Source of the DNA: DATBSL01 sp963729875
Lineage (GTDB): Bacteria > Acidobacteriota > Vicinamibacteria > Fen-336
Direction of reading: 5' to 3'
Assembly: GCA_963729875.1 (NCBI GenBank)
Contig: CAVSPR010000007.1
Coordinates: 310,001 to 374,000 of the forward strand
Length of the DNA: 64,000 nt
Shown here in pieces: positions 43,881 to 53,308 of the stretch. The notes under the pieces were generated by a model. The model was not told the origin of the DNA, ran no database searches, and worked only from the letters and a program-made list of their open reading frames with translations. Every line of letters begins with the position of its first letter. The first letter of the stretch is position 1. The position numbers and the translations under genes were made by a program.

Positions 43881-44684
43881 ATGAACATCCTGCTGATCGG
43901 GGACGTCGTCGGCAGCCCCGGGCGCGCGATCCTGAAGAAGGCCCTGCCCGTCGTCTTCAAAAAGCACGACGTGGACTACTGCGTCGCGAACGTCGAGAAC
44001 GCGGCGGGCGGGTTCGGGGTCACGAAGGAGGTCTGCGACGAGATCCTCGACGCCGGGGTGGACTGCCTGACGTCCGGCAACCACATCTGGGACAAGAAGG
44101 AGATCATGGGGGTCATCGACCTCATCCCCCAGCTCCTGCGGCCCCTCAACTACCCCGAACGCCAGCCCGGCCGGGGCTCCCACGTGGGCAAGGGCAAGCG
44201 CTCCGGGGTGCCGGTCGCCACCCTCAACCTCAGCGGCCGCGTCTTCATGCACGGGGCCATGGACGACCCGTTCGCGCTGGGCCTCAAGGAGATCGAGCGC
44301 CTGCGCGCCGAGGCGAAGGTCATCCTGGTGGACATGCACGGGGAGGCCAGCTCCGAGAAGACCGCCATCGCGAGCTACTTCGACGGCCTCGTGTCGGCGG
44401 TCGTGGGCACCCACACCCACGTGCCGACCTGCGACCACCGGGTCCTGCCCCGGGGCACCGCGTACTGCACCGACCTCGGCATGACCGGCCCCTACGACTC
44501 GATCATCGGGGTGGAGAAGGACGCGGTGATCCACCGCTTCCTGACCGGCATGCCCAGCCGCTTCGAGACGGCCAAGGGCGACCCCCGCTTCGCGGCGGCG
44601 GTCGTGGACGTGGACGAGCAGACGGGCCGGGCCCGGTCGATCGACCGGATGCTCCTGACGGAAAACGACATCCGGGGGCTCTGA
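43881..44684 (+). CDS. ymdB: YmdB-family metallophosphoesterase
   Basis: 267 residues of the calcineurin-like YmdB family (2',3'-cyclic-nucleotide phosphodiesterase in Bacillus). Metal-binding motifs are LIGDVVGSPGR, VANVENAAGG, LTSGNHIWDKKEI, LVDMHGEASSEK and VGTHTHVPTCD, all in the expected order. The length is normal. It is cytoplasmic and may take part in nucleotide signalling or RNA end metabolism. It precedes the sensor kinase gene by 19 nt. Confidence 0.93.
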   Translation: MNILLIGDVVGSPGRAILKKALPVVFKKHDVDYCVANVENAAGGFGVTKEVCDEILDAGVDCLTSGNHIWDKKEIMGVIDLIPQLLRPLNYPERQPGRGSHVGKGKRSGVPVATLNLSGRVFMHGAMDDPFALGLKEIERLRAEAKVILVDMHGEASSEKTAIASYFDGLVSAVVGTHTHVPTCDHRVLPRGTAYCTDLGMTGPYDSIIGVEKDAVIHRFLTGMPSRFETAKGDPRFAAAVVDVDEQTGRARSIDRMLLTENDIRGL

Positions 44685-44691
44685 GCCCGGC

Positions 44692-44697
44692 TATACT
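44692..44697 (+). promoter_or_regulatory. -10 box, leaderless geometry, sensor kinase
   Basis: TATACT lies exactly 6 nt before GTG 44704. No -35 match is seen at 17 nt. Together with other genes in the window, this supports leaderless initiation. Confidence 0.4.
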
Positions 44698-44703
44698 CTC
44701 GGC

Positions 44704-45774
44704 GTGCCGGCACGCCCCGGGAGCAGCCCCCGGCCCGATGGACTCGGGCCCGTCCTCGACGCCCTGCCGATCGGGCTCTACGTCGTGGACCGCGACCTCG
44801 TCGTCGTCGCCTGGAACCGCGGTCGGGAGCAGGGGCCGATCGGCCGCCCGCGCAGCCGGGCGGTCGGACGTCCTCTCCGCTCCGTGCTGGGCGCGGCCGG
44901 CTTCCGCGCCACCGAGCCCGCCCTGCTCGAGGTCCTGCGGACAGGCCGGTCCCACGAGGAGATCGTCGAGACGAAGGGCGGCCTCTTCCACGTCCGGAGG
45001 CTCCCGGTGCGCCGCGGGCGGGAGGTCACCCACGTCCTCTCCTGGTTCGAGGACATCACCGCCCGCCGCGAGCTCGAGATGCGGCTCATCTCGTCCGACC
45101 GGCTGGCGTTCCTCGGCCAGCTCGTCTCGGGCGTGGCCCACGAGATCTCGAACCCACTCGCCGGGATCGCCGGCTGCGCGGAGGCGCTCGCCTCCCTCGC
45201 CGCCAAGGTCGACCGGACCTCCGCGCGGGAGGCCCGCCAGTTCCGCGACCTCATCCGGGCCGAGGTCGCCCGCTGCGAGAGGATCGTCCGCTTCCTGCTC
45301 GACTCGTCGAGGGCGGCGCCCGGGGAGCGGGCCGACCTCGGGGCGACGGTCACGCTGGCCCTCCGCCTCCTCGAGCGGCACCCCGCCCTCACCCGGCTGC
45401 GGGTGAAGGCGAGCGTCCCGGACGGCCTGCCCCCGGTGCTTATCGACCCCGACTCGCTCAAGCAGGTCGTGATGGCCCTCGCCGTGAATGCCTCCGCGGC
45501 CATGCCGGCCGGGGGCACGCTGTCCGTGCGCGCCTCGCGGAGGGGCCGCGTCCTGCGGCTCGACGTCGCCGACACCGGCCCCGCGGTGCCGGAGGCCCGG
45601 CGCCGGCACCTGTTCGAGCCGTACGCCACTGCCGATGCCCAGCGAGGGGCCGGCCTCGGGCTCGCCGTCGCCCGGAGCCTGCTCCGCAGCCGCGGGGGCG
45701 ATCTCCTCTACCGTCCCCGGAAGGGCGGCAACGCCTTCCGCGTCGTCCTCCGGGTCGCCACGGGTACGCCATGA
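44704..45774 (+). CDS. PAS-domain histidine kinase, NtrB-like
   Basis: 356 residues, no membrane helices. The PAS domain covers ~18-115 (LPIGLYVVDRDLVVVAWNRG ... VLSWFEDITAR). The HisKA motif is VSGVAHEISNPLAGIAGCAEAL (phospho-accepting His ~140). The ATPase domain has ALAVNASAAMPAG (N box), VADTGPAVP (G1) and GAGLGLAVAR (G2). It is a cytoplasmic sensor. Its stop overlaps the start of an NtrC-like regulator, its obvious partner. Confidence 0.9.
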   Translation: MPARPGSSPRPDGLGPVLDALPIGLYVVDRDLVVVAWNRGREQGPIGRPRSRAVGRPLRSVLGAAGFRATEPALLEVLRTGRSHEEIVETKGGLFHVRRLPVRRGREVTHVLSWFEDITARRELEMRLISSDRLAFLGQLVSGVAHEISNPLAGIAGCAEALASLAAKVDRTSAREARQFRDLIRAEVARCERIVRFLLDSSRAAPGERADLGATVTLALRLLERHPALTRLRVKASVPDGLPPVLIDPDSLKQVVMALAVNASAAMPAGGTLSVRASRRGRVLRLDVADTGPAVPEARRRHLFEPYATADAQRGAGLGLAVARSLLRSRGGDLLYRPRKGGNAFRVVLRVATGTP

Positions 45775-47153
45775 ACTCCACCGGCTTCCGCGTGCTCGTC
45801 GCCGAGGACGAGCAGACGTTCGGCCTGACCGTGACCCGCTTCCTGCAAAAGGCGGGGCACGAGGTGAAGATCTGCACGACGGGCAAGTCGGCCCTCAAGG
45901 CCCTCGACTCCGCCGAGTGGGACGTGATGCTGCTCGACCTCAAGCTCCCGGACGCGGACGGGGTCGACATCCTCGCCACCGTGCGCAAGGAGCACCCCGA
46001 GCTGCAGACGATCATCGTCACCGGCTTCGCCAACGTGCAGTCGGCGATCGACACCATGCGCCTGGGCGCCTTCGACTACCTCACCAAGCCCCCGAACTTC
46101 GAGGAGCTCGGGATGCGGGTGGAGAAGGCGGGGGAGAAGACGCTCCTCGAGCGGGAGAACCGCCGGCTGCGCTTCCAGGTGCAGAGGAACCTCTCCTCCG
46201 ACATCCTGACCCGCTCCCCCGTGTTCCGGAAGGTGCTGCGGACGATCGAGATGGTGGCGGCGGCGCGCACGCCGGTGCTGATCGAGGGCGAGAGCGGGGT
46301 GGGCAAGGAGCTGCTCGCGCAGCACGCGCACCGGCTCTCCCCGCGCTCGAGCAAGGCCTTCGTGGACCTCAACTGCGCGGCGGTTCCCTCCTCCCTCCTC
46401 GAGAGCGAGCTGTTCGGCTACGAGCGCGGGGCGTTCACCGGCGCCGGGAACGAGAAGCCGGGCCTCGTGGAGGTGGCCGACGGGGGAACGCTCTTCCTCG
46501 ACGAGGTCGGGGAGATGATCCCCGAGATCCAGTCGAAGTTCCTCCGCGTGCTCGACTCGGGAACGTTCTACCGCGTGGGAGCGACACGCAAGCGCCGGGC
46601 CGACTTCCGGCTCGTGTGCGCCACGAACCGCGACCTCAAGGCGGAGGTGTCGGAGGGCCGCTTCCGCAAGGACCTCTTCTTCCGGGTCAACGGCGTCAAG
46701 GTCGTGATCCCGCCGCTGCGCGAGCGGACGGAGGACATCCCGCTCCTCGTCGACCACTTCGCGAAGCAGCTGCCGAGCCAGAAGCGCTTCACCGCCGCCG
46801 CCCTGGCCGCCCTGTCCGAGTACGACTGGCCCGGCAACGTGCGCGAGCTCCACTTCGCGATCGAGCGGGCGGGGCTGCTCGCCGAGGGTGAGATGATCGA
46901 CCTCGCCGACCTGCCGCCCGAGATCGTCGAGAAGACGGGCCGCGTCCCGGTGTCGGTGGCCCCGTCGGCGCCCGCGGTCCCGGCGTCCACGGCCCCGCCC
47001 TCCGCCTCGGACGAGGACTCCGAGGAGGGGCCCGATCTCGCACGGGTGCGCGCGGCCCTCGAGAAGGCGAAGTGGCGGCGGGAGAAGGCCGCCGAGATCC
47101 TCGGGGTTTCGCCGCGGACGCTCTACCGCTGGATCAAGAAGCTGGGTCTGTAG
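45771..47153 (+). CDS. NtrC-family sigma-54-dependent response regulator
   Basis: 460 residues. The receiver domain (1-120) has VLVAEDEQTFG, the phospho-acceptor Asp in DVMLLDLKLPDADG and the Lys in FDYLTKPPNF. The AAA+ domain has Walker A (EGESGVGKELLAQHAH), GAFTGAGNEKPG (sigma-54 contact loop), GTLFLDEVGEM and RVGATRKRRADFR. A Fis-type helix-turn-helix ends the protein (REKAAEILGVSPRTLYRWIKKLGL). It activates sigma-54 promoters after phosphorylation by the upstream kinase. I found no convincing sigma-54 promoter in the window. Confidence 0.95.
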   Translation: MNSTGFRVLVAEDEQTFGLTVTRFLQKAGHEVKICTTGKSALKALDSAEWDVMLLDLKLPDADGVDILATVRKEHPELQTIIVTGFANVQSAIDTMRLGAFDYLTKPPNFEELGMRVEKAGEKTLLERENRRLRFQVQRNLSSDILTRSPVFRKVLRTIEMVAAARTPVLIEGESGVGKELLAQHAHRLSPRSSKAFVDLNCAAVPSSLLESELFGYERGAFTGAGNEKPGLVEVADGGTLFLDEVGEMIPEIQSKFLRVLDSGTFYRVGATRKRRADFRLVCATNRDLKAEVSEGRFRKDLFFRVNGVKVVIPPLRERTEDIPLLVDHFAKQLPSQKRFTAAALAALSEYDWPGNVRELHFAIERAGLLAEGEMIDLADLPPEIVEKTGRVPVSVAPSAPAVPASTAPPSASDEDSEEGPDLARVRAALEKAKWRREKAAEILGVSPRTLYRWIKKLGL

Positions 47154-47234
47154 CCGCTCTTCAGAGGAAAGACGGTCTTTAGAGGAAGGCCCCGGAAGAG
47201 GCTTGGTCGACGGCTTTCGAGAGGGCCTTCTACC

Positions 47235-47288
47235 TGGCTTCCTTTGATCTGGGGGGTGCTTCGCACCCCCCCAGGCCCCCCGTGGACG
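47235..47288. repeat. dispersed palindromic element, copy 1
   Basis: The left flank GGCTTCCTTTGATCT is followed by arms GGGGGGTGC (47251-47259) and GCACCCCCC (47263-47271) with a 3-nt TTC loop. CAGGCCCCCC and TGGACG follow. The same arms and flanks recur at 58.52 kb with a different inside. It lies between convergent genes. Confidence 0.75.
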
Positions 47289-47642
47289 TCAGGAGAGCAT
47301 GCTCGGCAGGCGGCTCTTGCGCAGGACGGGGAAGCCGATGGCGGCTTCGATGAGCTCGTCCGTCAGTAGCTGTGCCCCGACGCTCAGGTAGACCCGGGAG
47401 ACCTTGCGCGTGAGCCGGCGCGCGAGATCCACCCCTCCCCCCTTCACGAAGAGGTCCACGACCGCGAGGTCGTAGACTTCCCGCTGGGCCGCGGCCAGGG
47501 CCGCGGCGGGGGTGCGCACGAGGCGCACCCGGTCGCCGCCACGGCGGACGAGGCGAGCGATCGCCTGGCCGCAATCGGCGTCCGACTCGACGAGGAGAAT
47601 CGCGCGTGCCGGCCTCACGCGGGCTGGAGTAGCAACCCGCAT
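47289..47642 (-). CDS. stand-alone receiver-domain protein
   Basis: 117 residues. It resembles a response-regulator receiver: ILLVESDADCGQAIARLV (acidic pair SDAD), VYDLAVVDLFVKGGG (phospho-acceptor Asp) and FPVLRKSRLPSML (conserved Lys). The T/S and aromatic switch positions are less clear. There is no output domain, so it would relay phosphate or act by protein contact. It is convergent with the NtrC-like gene and could be a partner of that pathway. The assignment is moderate because the family is divergent. Confidence 0.6.
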   Translation of the reverse strand: MRVATPARVRPARAILLVESDADCGQAIARLVRRGGDRVRLVRTPAAALAAAQREVYDLAVVDLFVKGGGVDLARRLTRKVSRVYLSVGAQLLTDELIEAAIGFPVLRKSRLPSMLS

Positions 47643-47739
47643 ACCACCGGCAGCGCTCTGGAGCGAAAGGACTTACGGACCGAGCCTTCCGGCGGCTGGC
47701 CGCTGACCGGACTCGGGTCCGGCCGGTTCCGCGCCTCCC

Positions 47740-48875
47740 CTACTCCGGGGCCTGCAAGCGCACGCGCACCGTGCGGGTCTTGCCCTCTCGCCAGACGGTG
47801 AGGGTGACCGTGTCGCCGGGCTGGTACTCGGCCAGTCGTCCCTGCAGGTCGCCGGTGCTCTTCACGGGCTTGCCGTCGATCTGCTGCACGATGTCGCCGG
47901 GGACGATCTGCCCGCCGCGGCCGACGGTGGTGCCCCGCAGCCCGGCGTCGACCGCGCCCCCCCGCGGTAGACCTCGCGGATGAGGGCGCCCTCGACGTCG
48001 AGGCGCCGAGTGACGTAGGAGCTGAGCCGCTCGTCGAGCCCGACGCCCAGGACCGGCCGGATCACGCGCCCGTGGGCGATGAGCTGCGGCACGATGCGGC
48101 TCACGGTGTCGACCGGGACCGCGAAGCCGATCCCCGCGCTCGCCCCCGACGGGCTGTAGATGGCGGTGTTGACGCCGACGAGCCGGCCGGCGCTGTCGAG
48201 CAGCGGCCCCCCCGAGTTCCCGGGGTTGATGGCCGCGTCGGTCTGGATCACGTCGAAGATCGTGGCTCCGCTGACCCCCTGGATCGTGCGCCCGAGAGCG
48301 CTGACGATGCCGTTGGTGAGGGTGTAGTCCAGGCCGAAGGGGTTGCCGATCGCGAAGACCTTCTGCCCGACCTGCAGGTCGGCGCTGGTGCCGACCCGTA
48401 GGGGGACGAGCGTCCCCCGCGGCGCCGCGATCTTCAGCACGGCGAGGTCCTGGTCGCGGGCGACGCCGACCGTCTTCGCGTCGTACTGCGTCTCGCCGAG
48501 GGTGACCTTCTGCGAGTCCGAGTCCTGCACGACGTGGAAGTTGGTGACGACGTGGCCCAGCTCGTCCCACACGAAGCCCGAGCCAGTGCCGGCGGGGACC
48601 TCGAAGACGTTGCGGGTCCAGAAGTCCACCTGCTCGACCTGCGTGGTGATGAAGGCGACCGAGCGCTGGGCGCCCTTGAACAGGGCGATCGTGTGCTTCT
48701 CCTCGGGGTCGAGGTCGGCCCGCTCGGCGGCTGGCCGCGCCTGGGCCGCGGGGGCAGCCTCAGGCGGGGCGGCGGAGGGCGACAGGGCACGCTGGAGGCC
48801 GATCGAGACGAAGAGGCCGAGCACGACGCCGAGGGCGAGGCTGCCCATGAAGAAGAGTCGAGACCTTGTGGTCAT
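47740..48875 (-). CDS. HtrA/DegP-type serine protease, frameshifted in its PDZ region
   Basis: About 378 residues. An N-terminal membrane anchor (LFFMGSLALGVVLGLFVSIGL) is followed by a trypsin-like domain with the catalytic triad His (VVTNFHVVQDS), Asp (RDQDLAVLKIA) and Ser (NPGNSGGPLLDSAG). One PDZ domain follows (GTTVGRGGQIVPGDIVQQIDGKPV). A seven-base C run at 47955-47961 (G on the coding strand) interrupts the frame between protease and PDZ, shifting it by -1 or +2. This is a typical homopolymer miscall. It probably handles misfolded envelope proteins. A TATGAT -10 precedes it. Confidence 0.88.
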
Positions 48876-48902
48876 GGAGGCTCCTGCCGAGGAAGGCAGC
48901 CC

Positions 48903-48908
48903 ATCATA
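48903..48908 (-). promoter_or_regulatory. -10 box of the HtrA gene
   Basis: TATGAT on the minus strand (48908-48903), giving a leader of about 20 nt with CAGGAG before ATG 48875. On the opposite strand TTGACC (48955-48960) and TATCAG (48971-48976) face xseA but at poor spacing. Confidence 0.4.
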
Positions 48909-48977
48909 CCGCCGGCCGGGCGCCGGTCTCCACGCCCGCGGTCCCGGGTTGGACTTGACCGGGCGGCCCATATCAGA

Positions 48978-50437
48978 ATGGCCCGACGCATGCGCCAGCG
49001 TGGCCTCGACTTCGGCGACTCGCCGCCGCGGCACGGACGCGGGGAGCCCCGGGAGACCTCCGCCACCGCCGCCCGCGAGCGCCCCGGCGGTCGCCCCCCC
49101 GGCCGCCGCGCGCTCACCGTCTCCGAGCTCACCGAGCGGATCCAGGGCGTCCTCGAGACGGAGTTCGTGGACGTCTGGGTGGAGGGCGAGGTCTCGAACC
49201 TCAAGATCGCCGGCTCGGGCCACTGGTACTTCTCGCTGAAGGACGAGCAGGCCCAGGTCCGGGCCGTGGTCTGGAAGACGGACGCCCGGCTCGTCCGCTT
49301 CCGCCCGCAGGACGGGATGAAGGTGCTCGCCCGCGGCAGCGTGCGCGTCTACGCCCCGCGGGGCGAGTACCAGGTCGCCGTGCAGGTGCTCGAGCCGCTC
49401 GGCAAGGGGTCGCTGCAGCAGGCGTACGAGGACCTGAAGGAGAAGCTCGAAAGAGAAGGCCTCTTCGACCCCGCCCGCAAGCGCCCCCTGCCGATGCTCC
49501 CGCGCCGCATCGGGGTCGTGACCTCCCCCACCGGCGCCGTGGTCCGGGACATCCTGCGGGTGCTGAGCTCCCGCTACGCGAACCTCGAGGTGCTCGTGTA
49601 CCCCGCGCTCGTGCAGGGCGAGGGCGCCGCCGCCGAGATCGTGCAGGGCATCCGCGCGCTGAACCGGCTGGGCGGCCTCGACGTGATCGTCCTCGCCCGC
49701 GGGGGCGGCAGCCTCGAGGACCTCTGGGCCTTCAACGAGGAGACGGTGGCGCGCGCGATCGCGGCCTCGCGGATCCCGACGATCTCGGCAGTGGGCCACG
49801 AGACCGACTTCACGATCGCCGACTTCGTGGCCGACCTGCGCGCGGCGACTCCGTCCGCCGCCGCCGAGCGCGTGGTGCAGGCCAAGGTGGAGCTCGCGGC
49901 GCGGATCGCCGCCCTCGAGGAGCGGCGCGACGCGGCCCTGCGCCTGCGCCTCCTGCGCACGCGGGCGGCGGGTCGAGGCCGCGGCGGCCCACCGCGTGTT
50001 CGAGGCCGAGCGCGGGCGGCTCCGCGCCCTCGCCCAAGGCGTCGACGAGCTCGGGCGGCGCGCGGAGGCGGGTCTCCTGCGCGGGCTCGAGCGCGGGCGG
50101 GGCAACGCGCGGCGGCTGCGGGAGCGGCTCGAGGCCTTCCGGCTCGACCGCCAGCTGGCCGCCCGCCGGGAGCGCCTCCTGCGACACGCGGACCGGCTCT
50201 CGGCCGCTCTTCCAGGCCGACACGCAGAGGCGCCGGGCGGCGCTCGCCCGCCTCGCCGCCTCGCTCGAGGGCCTGTCGCCGCTCGCCGTCCTCGGCCGCG
50301 GCTACGCGCTCGTCTGGGACGAGTCGGGCCGCCGCCTGCTCCGTGACGCCGCCGAGGTCGCGCCCGGGGCGGGCCTGCGCGTGAAGCTGCACCGGGGCGC
50401 GCTGCGCGCCACCGTCGATTCGAGGGAGACCGAGTGA
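48978..50437 (+). CDS. xseA: exodeoxyribonuclease VII large subunit, frameshifted
   Basis: About 485 residues. It degrades single-stranded DNA with XseB. The OB-fold is seen in LTVSELTERIQGVLETEFVDVWVEGEVSNLKIAGSGHWYFSLKDE. The nuclease domain has RIGVVTSPTGAVVRDILRVLSSRY and VLARGGGSLEDLWAFNEETVARAI with GHETDFTIADFVADLRAATPSAAAE. The C-terminal helical region is in two further frames: +1 changes at about 49966 (CGGGTCG) and 50205. The start could be ATG 48978 or ATG 48990. A Lys/Arg/Pro-rich N-terminal tail precedes the OB-fold. It overlaps xseB by 4 nt. Confidence 0.9.
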
Positions 50438-50706
50438 AGAAGACCGACGAGCCCACGTTCGAGCAGGCCCTGCAGCAGCTCGAGCAGATCGTGCAGAAGC
50501 TCGAGAAGGGCGAGCTGCCCCTCGAGGAATCGCTCCGGCTCTACGAGGACGGCATCCGCCTCTCGCGCCTGTGCCACGGCAAGCTGGAGGAGGCCGAGGG
50601 CCGGATCGAGCTGCTCCTCAAGGACGCGCGCGGCGAGCCGGTGCTCGACCCGCAGGGCCGGCCGCGAACGACGCCGCTCGCCCCGCCCGAGGACGAGGAG
50701 CGGTGA
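50434..50706 (+). CDS. xseB: exodeoxyribonuclease VII small subunit
   Basis: 90 residues. The canonical XseB segment is FEQALQQLEQIVQKLEKGELPLEESLRLYEDGIRLSRLCHGKLEEAEGRIELLLKD, a coiled-coil subunit binding XseA. The C-terminal ~25 residues are a charged tail. GTG 50434 overlaps the xseA stop. It is intact, in contrast to its damaged neighbours. Confidence 0.95.
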   Translation: MKKTDEPTFEQALQQLEQIVQKLEKGELPLEESLRLYEDGIRLSRLCHGKLEEAEGRIELLLKDARGEPVLDPQGRPRTTPLAPPEDEER

Positions 50707-50733
50707 GGATCGTGGCCGACGCCGCCGAGCGAG

Positions 50734-51613
50734 ATGGAGGCGCTCCGCCAGGCGGTGGACGAGGCGCTCGACCGGGCACTTGCGCCCGAGTCCGCCTGGC
50801 CCGCGACCATCCACCGGGCGGCCCGCTACAGCCTGTTCGCCGGGGGCAAGCGCATCCGCCCCGTGCTCGTGCTCGCCGCCGGGGAGGCGGTGGGGGGCGC
50901 GCGCGAGGAGCTGATGCCCCTCGCCTGCGCCGTCGAGATGGTCCACACCTACAGCCTCGTCCACGACGACCTCCCGGCCATGGACGACGACGACCTGCGC
51001 CGGGGCAAGCCGACCTCCCACAAGGTGTTCGGCGAGGCGATCGCGATCCTGGCCGGCGACGCGCTGCTGACCCGCGCCTTCCACCTGCTGGCCGAGGTCC
51101 CGGACGGGTGGGACGACGCGCGAGTCTCGCCGGCGCCTGCGCGCCACGGCCGTCCTCGGCGAGGCCTGCGGCACCGACCGGCCTCATCGGCGGGCAGGTC
51201 ATGGACCTCGAGTCGGAGGGGCGCGCGATCGACGCCGCGGCGCTCGAGCGCCTGCACCGCGCCAAGACGGGGGCGCTGCTCTCCGCCTGCGTCGTGGGCG
51301 GGGCGATCCTGGGCGGCGCCGTCGAGGAGGAGCTGGCCCGGCTGACGCGCTACGCCTCCGCGATCGGCCTCGCCTTCCAGGTGGTGGACGACGTGCTCGA
51401 CGCGACGGAGGACGCCGAGCACCTGGGCAAGACCGCGGGCAAGGACGCGGCGGCGCGCAAGGCCACCTACGTGAGCGTCCACGGCCTCGACCGGGCCCGC
51501 GCGCTGGCCGCCGCGCTGCGCGAGGAGGCGCTCGCTGCCGTCGCCCCGCTCGGTCGCTCGCGGCGAGCTGCTCGCGCGCGATCGCCCGCCTCGTCGTGGA
51601 CCGGCACTCGTGA
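50734..51613 (+). CDS. ispA: farnesyl/geranyl diphosphate synthase, frameshifted
   Basis: About 290 residues. A trans-isoprenyl diphosphate synthase. The first Asp-rich motif is VHDDLPAMDDDDLRRGKPTSHK and the second is QVVDDVLDATED; also FAGGKRIRPVLVLAAGE. It makes isoprenoid precursors for quinones and undecaprenol. Frame changes lie near 51130, 51180, 51563 and 51575, all consistent with +1. Reassembled it ends with LVVDRHS and TGA 51611-51613. The usual neighbour dxs is absent between this gene and tlyA. Confidence 0.85.
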
Positions 51614-51618
51614 GCGCC

Positions 51619-52405
51619 ATGACCCGCCTCGACGTCTGGCTCGTCGGGCACGGGCTGGCCGAGTCGCGCGAGAAGGCGCAGGCCCTGGTCATGGCGGGGC
51701 GCGTGCGGGTCGACGGCCGGCGGGTCGACGAAGCCCGGGGCCCGCGGTGAAGGAGGGGGCGGCGGTCGAGGTGGAGGCGGGGCCGGCGCACGTGGGGCGG
51801 GGGGCGCTCAAGCTGGCCGGGGCGCTCGACGCCCTCGGCGTCGACCCGGCCGGCCGGGTGGCGGTGGACGTGGGCGCCTCGACCGGCGGCTTCACCGAGA
51901 CGCTGCTCGCGCGCGGCGCCCTGCGCGTGCTACGCGGTGGACGTCGGCCGCGGCCAGCTGCACGAGCGGCTGCGCGCGCGACCCGCGGGTCGTGGTGCGC
52001 GACCGCGTGAACGCGCGCTCGCTCTCCGCCGACGTCGTGCCCGAGCCCTGCTCGCTCGCGGTCGATGGACGTGTCGTTCATCTCGGTGCGGCTGGTCCTG
52101 CCGGCGCTGCTCGCGGTGCTCGCCCCCGGCGCGGACTCGTGGTCCTGGTGAAGCCCCAGTTCGAGGTCGGCCGCGCCCAGGTGGGCCGCGGCGGGCATCG
52201 TGACGCGACCCCGCGCTGCACCTGTCGGCGCTGCGCCGACGTGGCCGGCGAGGCGCAGCGGCTCGGCTACGCGGTGCGCGGCGCCTGCCCCTCGCCGGTC
52301 GCGGGCGCCGAGGGCAACCGCGAGTTCTTCCTGCACCTCGTCCCCGGCCGGGCGGTCCTCGGCGAGGACGAGCTCGAGACGGTCCTCGGAAAGGCAGTGT
52401 CCGCC
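51619..52405 (+). CDS. tlyA: TlyA-type rRNA methyltransferase/hemolysin, heavily frameshifted
   Basis: About 260 residues when reassembled. An S4 RNA-binding domain (MTRLDVWLVGHGLAESREKAQALVMAGRVRVDGRRV) precedes an FtsJ-like SAM methyltransferase domain with the SAM motif VAVDVGASTGGFTETLLARGA, then VKPQFEVGR. TlyA methylates 16S/23S rRNA 2'-O positions. About nine indels (near 51740, 51930, 51985, 52065, 52130, 52190, 52205, 52245) scatter the protein over all three frames. The stop is also lost, so the boundary with nadK is approximate. Confidence 0.75.
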
Positions 52406-53304
52406 ATGAGCACGATCGGCGTCTTCGCGCGGCCCGACCTCAAGGAGGCGGGCCCGACCATCGCGGGGCTGGTGCGCGTGGCTCGCCGAGCGGGGCCGCC
52501 GGGCCTGCCTCGACGAGGCGACCGCCGCCCTCGGCGGGCCCGGGGTGGGCGCCTCCTGCCTCGTGGCGTCGGGGCGGGACATGGCCGGCCTCGTCGACGC
52601 GCTGGTGGTGCTCGGGCGGCGACGGCACGCTGCCTCGCGGCGAGCCGGCTCGCTCGACAAGCCGATCCCGGTGCTCGGCGTGAACTTCGGCAGCCTCGGC
52701 TTCCTCACCGAGATCACGCTCGCCGAGCTCTACCCCACCCTGGAGGGCGTGGTCGCCGGGCACTACGAGCACGAGGACCGGCGCCTGCTGCGCACGGTCG
52801 TGCGGCGGCAGGGACGGCCCGACGTCACGGCCGACGTGCTCAACGACGTCGTCATCACCAAGGCCGGCCCGTCTCGCGCATCATCGACGTGGACGTGGCG
52901 GTGGACGGGCAGTTCGTCTCGTCCTTCCGGGCGGACGGGATCATCGTGTCCTCCCCCACCGGCTCGACCGCCTACAACCTCGCCGCCGGCGGGCCCATCC
53001 TGCACCCCACGCTGCCCGCGGTGGTGATCACGCCCATCTGCCCGCACATGCTGACGAACCGCCCGCTGGTGGTCGAGCGACGAGTCGCGGGTCGAGGTGC
53101 GGCTGCGCGCCGCGCGCGACGTCGAGGTCTACGTGGCGCTCGACGGCCAGGAGACGCTTCGCCTTCGCCGAGGGCGACCACGTGCTGGTGACGGGCAGCC
53201 CGCGCCGCCTGCAGCTGGTGAAGGCCCCCGGCCGCGACTACTACGCGGTCCTGCGCACCAAGCTCAAGTGGGGCGACGCCGGCGCACCGCCGCGGCGCGG
53301 CTGA
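52406..53304 (+). CDS. nadK: NAD kinase, heavily frameshifted
   Basis: About 290 residues when reassembled. It phosphorylates NAD to NADP and is normally essential. The start MSTIGVFARPDLKEAGPTIA is typical. The GGDGT motif near 52617-52625 is split by an extra G, and an extra C lies 12-15 nt on. Later family blocks are VLGVNFGSLGFLTEIT, FRADGIIVSSPTGSTAYNLAAGGPI, PICPHMLTNRPLVV and the tail RTKLKWGD. Indels lie near 52478, 52617, 52633, 52655, 52873, 53085 and 53163. An essential gene this damaged points to sequence error. Confidence 0.8.
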
Positions 53305-53308
53305 CGCG

